Source: HXMU1420-2 sp040830545
Lineage (GTDB): Bacteria > Pseudomonadota > Alphaproteobacteria > Rhodobacterales > Rhodobacteraceae
Assembly: GCA_040830545.1 (NCBI GenBank)
Contig: JBFOMB010000012.1
Location: 1-21,683, forward strand
Length of the DNA: 21,683 bases
Direction of reading: 5' to 3'
Shown here: one piece after another, positions 16,695 to 21,683 of the stretch
How positions within the stretch are numbered: position 1 is the stretch's first letter
Layout of the letters: every line of letters begins with the position of its first letter
Notes under the pieces: generated by a model
Seen by the model: only the letters and a program-made list of their open reading frames with translations
Database searches by the model: none
What the model was told of the DNA's origin: nothing
Position numbers and translations under genes: made by a program

Positions 16695-17593
16695 TCACAC
16701 GCGACTGGCTGCTGTCTGACGATCCTGAAACGCGCATGCAGGCACGGTTGGGCGTGTCCTATCGCCTGGCCCGCGATCTGGCGCGTAATCCGCTGGCAAT
16801 GGTCGGGTTGGCCATCATTGTCGCCTTGCTGCTGGTCGCAGCCTTTGCCCCTTGGCTCGCCCCCTACTCGCCGGTTGAGGGTACGCTGGCCGACCGGTTA
16901 CAAGCGCCATCCGCCGAACATTGGATGGGCACGGACGAACTGGGGCGGGACATCCTGTCACGTGTGATCCATGGCGCACGGATCACATTGATGATCGTGT
17001 TGCTGGTCGCGGTGATCTCTGCCCCGTTGGGTCTGATTATCGGAACGGTTGCCGGATATTTCGGCGGCTGGGTCGACCGCATTCTCATGGGCCTGACCGA
17101 CATTTTTCTGTCCCTGCCTCGTCTGGTTCTGGCGCTGGCCTTTGTCGCGGCCCTGGGACCGGGCATAGAAAACGCCGTGATCGCCATCGCCATCGCCGCC
17201 TGGCCCGTCTACGCAAGAATTGCGCGTGCGGAAGTGCTAACCTTCCGCAACGCCGAATTTCTGGATGCCATCCGAATGCAGGGCGCGTCACGGGTGCGGA
17301 TCATCGTGCGGCACGTCATGCCGCTGTGTGTGTCGTCCACCATCGTACGGGTTACCCTCGACATGGCGGGCATCATCCTGACGGCAGCGGGTCTCGGCTT
17401 CCTTGGACTTGGCGCACAGCCTCCGTTACCGGAATGGGGGGCGATGATTTCCAGAGGCCGGTCGTTTATTCTGGACCAATGGTGGGTGGCCACCATGCCG
17501 GGTTTTGCCATTGTGATTGTCTCGCTAGGCTTCTGCCTGTTCGGGGACGGGCTGCGCGACGTGCTGGACCCCAAACAAAGGTCGCGCGGATGA
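16691..17593 (+). CDS. ABC transporter permease, DppC/OppC type (system 2)
   Basis: This 300-residue protein is the second channel subunit. The first membrane segment is at about 35-55, followed by the family motif HWMGTDELGRDILSRV (77-92) and the EAA loop at about 189-211 (FLDAIRMQG then RHVMP). The end, LFGDGLRDVLDPKQ, is the normal C-terminus of the family. The start ATG overlaps the previous stop by four bases and its own stop overlaps the next start in the same way (17590-17593), so the whole unit is translationally coupled. It is more closely spaced than system 1 and has a different ATPase arrangement, so the two systems are not a recent local duplication. Confidence 0.93.
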   Translation: MITRDWLLSDDPETRMQARLGVSYRLARDLARNPLAMVGLAIIVALLLVAAFAPWLAPYSPVEGTLADRLQAPSAEHWMGTDELGRDILSRVIHGARITLMIVLLVAVISAPLGLIIGTVAGYFGGWVDRILMGLTDIFLSLPRLVLALAFVAALGPGIENAVIAIAIAAWPVYARIARAEVLTFRNAEFLDAIRMQGASRVRIIVRHVMPLCVSSTIVRVTLDMAGIILTAAGLGFLGLGAQPPLPEWGAMISRGRSFILDQWWVATMPGFAIVIVSLGFCLFGDGLRDVLDPKQRSRG

Positions 17594-18411
17594 CCCTGCT
17601 ATCAGTCGAAAACCTGCGCGTCACATTCCCATCCGATCACGGTCCGGTCGAGGTCGTGCGCGGCCTGAACTTCTCACTTGGACGAGAGCGGCTGGGGATC
17701 GTTGGGGAAAGCGGGTCAGGCAAAAGCATGACCGGGCGCGCGATCATGGGGCTGATCCCTTCACCCGGCCGCGTCACCGCTGATCAATTGGCATTCAACG
17801 GCACCGACTTGCGTGGCCTTTCGGACGAGGCGCGGCGCAATCTGCGTGGCACGGAAATGTCCATGGTGCTGCAGGACCCGAAATTCAGCCTGAACCCGGT
17901 CATCCGCATCGGCGATCAGATTGAAGAAGCGATGGCGGTGCACGGAACGCTGAACCGACGCCAGCGCCGCGAAAAAATGCTGGAGGCATTAACATCGGTG
18001 CGGATCAAGGACCCGGAGCGTGTGGCGCAACTCTATCCGCACGAAGTATCCGGCGGCATGGGTCAGCGTGTGATGATCGCGATGATGGTCGTTCTGGAAC
18101 CAACCCTGATGATCGCCGACGAGCCGACCAGCGCCTTGGACGTTGCTGTCCGCGGCCAGGTGTTGGACATCCTCGCGGATCTTGTGTCACGTCGCGGCAT
18201 GGGGTTGATCCTGATCTCGCACGATCTGAACATGGTTGCACGCTGGTGCGACCGGATTCTGGTGATGTATCACGGCGAAATTGTTGAAGAGCTACCCTCT
18301 GGCGCTCTCCACAACGCACAGCATCCCTACACGCGCGGACTGGTGGCCAGCTTGCCGACTATCGACGAAACGCGCGACCGGTTACCCGTGCTGGATCGGA
18401 GCAAGCTATGA
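17590..18411 (+). CDS. ABC transporter ATP-binding protein, DppD/NikD type (system 2)
   Basis: This 273-residue cytoplasmic ATPase has Walker A GESGSGKS (39-46), Q95, an ABC signature of VSGGM (153-157), Walker B IADE (D177, E178) and H211. The signature reads VSGGMGQR where LSGGQRQR is usual; the SGG core and the residues for ATP hydrolysis remain. It ends soon after the HPYTRGL motif and lacks the cysteine-containing C-terminal extension of classical OppD/DppD, so in size it resembles NikD. That resemblance is about architecture and does not prove nickel transport. It overlaps its neighbours by ATGA at both ends. Confidence 0.93.
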   Translation: MTLLSVENLRVTFPSDHGPVEVVRGLNFSLGRERLGIVGESGSGKSMTGRAIMGLIPSPGRVTADQLAFNGTDLRGLSDEARRNLRGTEMSMVLQDPKFSLNPVIRIGDQIEEAMAVHGTLNRRQRREKMLEALTSVRIKDPERVAQLYPHEVSGGMGQRVMIAMMVVLEPTLMIADEPTSALDVAVRGQVLDILADLVSRRGMGLILISHDLNMVARWCDRILVMYHGEIVEELPSGALHNAQHPYTRGLVASLPTIDETRDRLPVLDRSKL

Positions 18412-19130
18412 TCCACGTCGAAAACCTGTCCGTCAGCTTTGACAAAACACAGGTTTTGCAAAGCGTGTCCTTCGACGTTGCGGCGGGCGAAAGCTTTGCC
18501 TTGGTCGGGGAATCCGGGTCCGGGAAATCCACGATCCTCAAGGCGCTGGCCGGTCAGCTTAAGCAGTGGAGCGGTTCGCTAAGCATCGGCGACCAGCAGA
18601 TCAGCGACCCCCGCGCTCGGGCGCGACAGGTTCAGATGGTGTTTCAGGACCCCTATGGCAGCTTGCATCCCAGACGCACGATTGACGACACACTCAGCGA
18701 GCCACTGATCATCCATCGCCTGCCGGACCGTGACCAACGGGTGCTCGGCATGCTGGACGCGGTCGGCCTGCCCCGCCGGTTCCGGTTTCGCCTGCCCCAC
18801 CAATTGTCCGGTGGCCAACGTCAACGTGTCGCCATTGCGCGTGCGCTGATGCTGGACCCGCCGGTTCTGCTGCTGGACGAGCCCACCAGCGCGCTGGACG
18901 TCAGCGTGCAGGCGGAAATCCTGAACCTTCTGAAATCTCTACGCGAAGAGAAAAACCTGACCTTCCTGCTGGTCACCCATGACCTGACGGTGGTGAGCTT
19001 CCTGTGCGACCGGCTGGCCATCCTGCGTGCGGGTCGGATCGAAGAAACCGCAGAGGTTTCAACCTTGCGCACCGGGCAGTTGGCTTCCGCGTATGGACAA
19101 GAGCTCTACCACCGTTCTGTTCACGGCTGA
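18408..19130 (+). CDS. ABC transporter ATP-binding protein, DppF/NikE type (system 2)
   Basis: This 240-residue ATPase is the second nucleotide-binding subunit. It has Walker A GESGSGKS (34-41), Q80, LSGGQ (133-137), Walker B LLDE (D157, E158) and H191, so it should be fully active. It is shorter than OppF/DppF, which have about 320 residues, and ends soon after the last core strand; the HPYTR-type tail is reduced. The ATG at 18408 overlaps the stop of the previous gene. It is the last gene of the unit and converges with the RTX gene. Confidence 0.93.
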   Translation: MIHVENLSVSFDKTQVLQSVSFDVAAGESFALVGESGSGKSTILKALAGQLKQWSGSLSIGDQQISDPRARARQVQMVFQDPYGSLHPRRTIDDTLSEPLIIHRLPDRDQRVLGMLDAVGLPRRFRFRLPHQLSGGQRQRVAIARALMLDPPVLLLDEPTSALDVSVQAEILNLLKSLREEKNLTFLLVTHDLTVVSFLCDRLAILRAGRIEETAEVSTLRTGQLASAYGQELYHRSVHG

Positions 19131-19170
19131 GTCCAGACCCACACAGCGTCGGCAGTTCGCAAACGAAACC

Positions 19171-19192
19171 CGGTGCGCCTGCGATTGCACCG
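19171..19192 (+). terminator. Weak hairpin after the system 2 permease/ATPase operon
   Basis: CGGTGC (19171-19176) pairs with GCACCG (19187-19192) across a 10-nt loop, 40 bp after the ATPase stop. The following TGTTGCC is only mildly T-rich, so termination here is uncertain. The rest of the 148-bp gap holds only the RTX-gene terminator. Confidence 0.25.
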
Positions 19193-19235
19193 TGTTGCCT
19201 GATGCTCCGCACCGAAACACAGTTTTGGCGGAACA

Positions 19236-19270
19236 AAACACACTCAGCCGGAAGCTCATCTGGCTGAGTG
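19236..19270 (-). terminator. Intrinsic terminator of the RTX gene
   Basis: Read on the minus strand, CACTCAGCC (19270-19262) pairs perfectly with GGCTGAGTG (19249-19241) across a 12-nt loop and is followed by TGTTTTGTT. It begins 8 bp after the TAA of the RTX gene. The loop is long but the 9-bp stem and T-rich tail fit. Confidence 0.65.
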
Positions 19271-19278
19271 CGATGCTC

Positions 19279-21630
19279 TTAGTAGAACGTGAACTGATCC
19301 TCGTCCAACGACGCCAGTCGCGTACCGGCCAAGAATATCCCGTCTCCGCCACCCAGGTCCAGCAGGACACCACCCCGGGTCTGGGTCGCATTGGCCATCA
19401 GATCTGCGAAATCGTCGATTCCGTTCGCACTGATTTCCAACAGATCGCCAGGCTTGCGACGACGGCGACCACGTGGCGTATCAAAGCCGAAAATCACGTC
19501 GACCCCATCACCCTGTTCAAATCGGAACGTATCCTGACCCCGACCACCGAACAGTATGTCGTTGCCTTCGCCACCAACGATCACATCCTTGCCACGACCG
19601 GCAAAGATCACGTCATTGCCCGAGCCACCATGCAGCGTGTCATCGCCACGCCCTCCAAACAGCACATCATTTCCGGCTCCACCATCCAGATAGTCGTCAC
19701 CACGGCCACCAAACATCCAGTCATTGCCGCCACCGCCAAAGGCAAGGTCATTGCCTCGGCTGCCGAAGAACAACTCGCTGCGGTCGCCGCCTTGGCTGAC
19801 TGTGTCGAACCGGTTGACCACATCCACTGTCACGGTTGCGGTGTCGGTTTCTTGGCCGTCAGACACGGTGTACGTGAATTGATCCGCGCCGCGATGGTTG
19901 AAGTCCGCGACATATTTGATCGCGCCATCTTCGAAGGTGACTGTGCCGTTCTGAGCAGCACCCACCGAGGTGATCTCCAACGTATCCCCATCAGGGTCCA
20001 CGTCGTTGGCCAACAGGTCATCCGCACCGAGGACCAATGGCGTTGGCACCCGAGCGGTGAACGCATCATCGCGGGCATCGGGAGCCGCATTGGATGTCGA
20101 CGCCTCAAAAGTCAACTCGAACACATCAGACACCGTGTTGTTACCATCACTCGCCTGAAGACGGAGCGCAATCGGCGCGCTTGCGGCACCAGACGGCGCA
20201 GTCCCTGTGAACGCGGTACCGTCGAAGGACAACCAGGCAGGCAACGGCGCACCATCCGCCAGCGTGGCGGTCAGGGTCAACGGATCGCCGTCCGGGTCGA
20301 CGAAGCTTTCTTCCGGTACAGTGATGGCGAATGGCGTGCCCTCCACCAGAGCCGCGCCGGAATCGTCGGTCGAGAGATCGGGCAAATCGGTTGCAACCAC
20401 CGGAGCATCCGGTGTGTTCTCCACCGTCAGCGTGAAGCCTTCGACCGTTTCCGTTACTCCATCCGACAGGACCAATTGCAGCTCAACATCACCAAAGAAG
20501 TCCTGCGGCGGCTGCCCCTGAAGCCGCAATTCAACCGGATCAAAGCTGAGCCACGGTGGGATCGTCCCACCATCTGCGGTCCGCAGTTCGTAGGTCAGCG
20601 GATCACCATCCGGGTCGGCATAGATGCCCTGCGCCAGTTGCAGGTCAATCAGCGTATCCTCGGTTGCGGTCACATCAGGCAGCGGTGCCAACAGGACCGG
20701 CGCGTCGTTGACCGGGTTGATCGCCAACTCGAATGCCCGGCTGGTTGTGTCGAACCCGTCTGTCGCGGTCAGCAGCAACGGCAAAGTGCCGAAGAAATTC
20801 GCCGGCGGGGTGCCGGACAGCCGCTGATTGACCGCATCGAATGACAGCCACGCGGGTAGGACAGACCCGTCACCCTGTATCACCGAAACTGTAAGAGCGT
20901 CTCCATCGGGATCAGTTATTGTCCCCGCAGGAATGGCCAGATCGAATCCGGTATCCTCATCCGCCGTGAGCGGTCCGAATTCCGCAATCACCGGTGCTTC
21001 GTTTACGCGTGTCAGGTCGATCAAAACATCGGCCGTGTCACTCAGCGTGCCATCGCTCAACTCGTAGCTGATCGTAAACTGACCATCCAGCGCACGGTCA
21101 CGCACGACCTCGATGTCACCATCACCATTCAGCGTTGCCGCCACACCGGTCGTCCCGGTGACCGAAGCGATGGACAATGCCGGTCCGTCTACATCCGTGT
21201 CGTTCGCCAGAAGGTCCGCCGCCAGGATAGTGAAGGTCAGCGCATCACCAGCATCGAAGCTATCGGCATTGGCGACAGGCGCGTCATTCACCGGATCGAT
21301 GGTCAACGTCACCGGCAGAACCGTCTCAACCGTGCCGTCATCGGCCACAGCCTCCAGCGCCACGTCGCCGTGGAAGTCCGCAGGCGGCGTGCCGGTCAGA
21401 TCCAGCGTGGTCGGATCGAAGCTCAGCCATGTCGGCAGTGCCCCGCCGCCTTCGCTGCGCAGGTCGATGGTCAGCGCATCACCGTCCACATCCGTGAAGT
21501 CCGCCGGATCAAGCGTCAGCGCCAGCGGCGTGTCCCCGGTCCCCGTCAGGTCGAACGGCGCCAACCCGGAGGGCGCACGTAACGCCTCGACGGACAGCGC
21601 CACCGGTAGCACTGCCTCAACCGTGCCCAA
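19279..21630 (-). CDS. Large secreted Ig/cadherin-like repeat protein with RTX repeats (5' part missing)
   Basis: The visible 783 residues are the C-terminal part of a type I secreted, calcium-binding, adhesin-like protein. Four He_PIG-type Ig-like units are marked by WLSFD at 68-72, 261-265, 360-364 and 466-470, each preceded by a D.DGD..T segment. Two other units carry LLAND plus D.DG (140-149 and 539-548), as in VCBS/cadherin-like domains. Nine RTX nonapeptides (GGxGxDxux) fill 623-703. The last 80 residues, with DVIFGFD, an FADL helix and a terminal DQFTFY, match the secretion signal region of RTX proteins. PRGRRRRKPGD (719-729) is an unusually basic insert. The frame is closed by TAG at 21631-21633; a TTG at 21630 is the only start there, without signal or ribosome site. 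Repeat homology continues beyond the TAG, so the true gene extends past the window. No type I secretion genes are visible here. Confidence 0.85.
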   Translation of the reverse strand: MGTVEAVLPVALSVEALRAPSGLAPFDLTGTGDTPLALTLDPADFTDVDGDALTIDLRSEGGGALPTWLSFDPTTLDLTGTPPADFHGDVALEAVADDGTVETVLPVTLTIDPVNDAPVANADSFDAGDALTFTILAADLLANDTDVDGPALSIASVTGTTGVAATLNGDGDIEVVRDRALDGQFTISYELSDGTLSDTADVLIDLTRVNEAPVIAEFGPLTADEDTGFDLAIPAGTITDPDGDALTVSVIQGDGSVLPAWLSFDAVNQRLSGTPPANFFGTLPLLLTATDGFDTTSRAFELAINPVNDAPVLLAPLPDVTATEDTLIDLQLAQGIYADPDGDPLTYELRTADGGTIPPWLSFDPVELRLQGQPPQDFFGDVELQLVLSDGVTETVEGFTLTVENTPDAPVVATDLPDLSTDDSGAALVEGTPFAITVPEESFVDPDGDPLTLTATLADGAPLPAWLSFDGTAFTGTAPSGAASAPIALRLQASDGNNTVSDVFELTFEASTSNAAPDARDDAFTARVPTPLVLGADDLLANDVDPDGDTLEITSVGAAQNGTVTFEDGAIKYVADFNHRGADQFTYTVSDGQETDTATVTVDVVNRFDTVSQGGDRSELFFGSRGNDLAFGGGGNDWMFGGRGDDYLDGGAGNDVLFGGRGDDTLHGGSGNDVIFAGRGKDVIVGGEGNDILFGGRGQDTFRFEQGDGVDVIFGFDTPRGRRRRKPGDLLEISANGIDDFADLMANATQTRGGVLLDLGGGDGIFLAGTRLASLDEDQFTFY
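19522..19764 (-). repeat. Nine tandem RTX nonapeptide repeats
   Basis: The segment encodes nine consecutive GGxGxDxux-type nonapeptides, from GSRGNDLAF to GGRGQDTFR. The seventh, AGRGKDVIV, has lost its first Gly and has Lys at the position before Asp. Such repeats fold as a parallel beta-roll that binds calcium after export. Confidence 0.92.
19807..21630 (-). repeat. Tandem Ig/cadherin-like domain units
   Basis: Residues 1-608 are built from units of roughly 95-105 residues, joined by N(D/E)AP or TPDAP linkers (for example 115-118, 210-213, 308-311 and 407-410). The order is He_PIG, VCBS-like, He_PIG, He_PIG, He_PIG, VCBS-like. The units differ at the protein level, so this is an old array, although the unit at the right edge has a close DNA match 291 bp inward. 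Confidence 0.8.
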
Positions 21631-21683
21631 CTAGGCCCCCGCCCCCTGTGCCACGCCGCCGTGGCTGGCCGCAGGGCGCGTGC
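21631..21683 (-). other. Continuation of the RTX gene repeat beyond an in-frame TAG
   Basis: Translated in the same frame beyond the TAG, these bases read T-R-P-A-A-S-H-G-G-V-A-Q-G-A-G-A, which aligns without gaps to T-P-P-A-D-F-H-G-D-V-A-L-E-A-V-A in the repeat at residues 81-96. At the DNA level, 21650-21683 matches 21359-21392 at 28 of 34 positions, exactly 291 bp (97 codons) apart. The region therefore belongs to the same gene; the stop is either a sequence error near the edge or a real nonsense change. Confidence 0.65.

Noticed and set aside
19027..20844. Plus-strand open frame of 605 codons opposite the RTX gene
   Set aside because: It begins inside the ATPase gene, has no ribosome site, and its low-complexity composition mirrors the RTX and Ig-like repeats of the other strand, whose protein makes clear sense.

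Overview
The window looks like a chromosomal segment of an alphaproteobacterium, most likely of the Rhodobacterales/Roseobacter type. I infer this from the high GC content, the tightly packed operons with ATGA start/stop overlaps, two family-5 (peptide/nickel type) ABC importers close together, and a compact glutamyl-tRNA synthetase. No ribosomal or marker gene fixes the genus. I see no tRNA, rRNA, CRISPR array, insertion sequence or phage gene.

Layout. (1) 3-215, plus: 3' end of a gene, probably a cobalamin-binding-fold protein. (2) 443-6535, plus: a five-gene operon made of a periplasmic solute-binding protein, two permeases, a double-ATPase protein and a cytoplasmic five-bladed beta-propeller related to glycoside hydrolases. 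A sigma-70-like promoter and an 18-bp-period direct repeat lie upstream. A strong hairpin sits between the binding protein and the first permease. (3) 6581-11867, minus: in transcription order, a patatin-like lipoprotein, glutamyl-tRNA synthetase, a MATE exporter and an MFS transporter. (4) 12023-13312, plus: a class II HMG-CoA reductase without other mevalonate genes beside it. (5) 13371-19130: a second family-5 ABC importer split over two divergent units. An XRE-cupin regulator and its solute-binding protein read leftward and end at a clear intrinsic terminator; two permeases and two ATPases read rightward. A palindrome in the 88-bp divergent region overlaps the regulator's own promoter. (6) 19279 to the right edge, minus: a large secreted adhesin-like protein with Ig/cadherin-like repeats, nine RTX nonapeptides and a type I secretion C-terminus. 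It enters from beyond the window and has an in-frame TAG at 21631-21633.

Working together: system 1 probably imports a small glycan-, peptide- or amine-type solute and passes it to the propeller enzyme. System 2 is probably controlled by ligand binding to the XRE-cupin protein. The metabolic genes between them look like ordinary chromosomal content. I found no convincing unknown defence or mobile system. The most useful leads are the transporter-glycosidase pairing, the divergent operator of system 2, the orphan HMG-CoA reductase and the interrupted RTX gene at the right edge.
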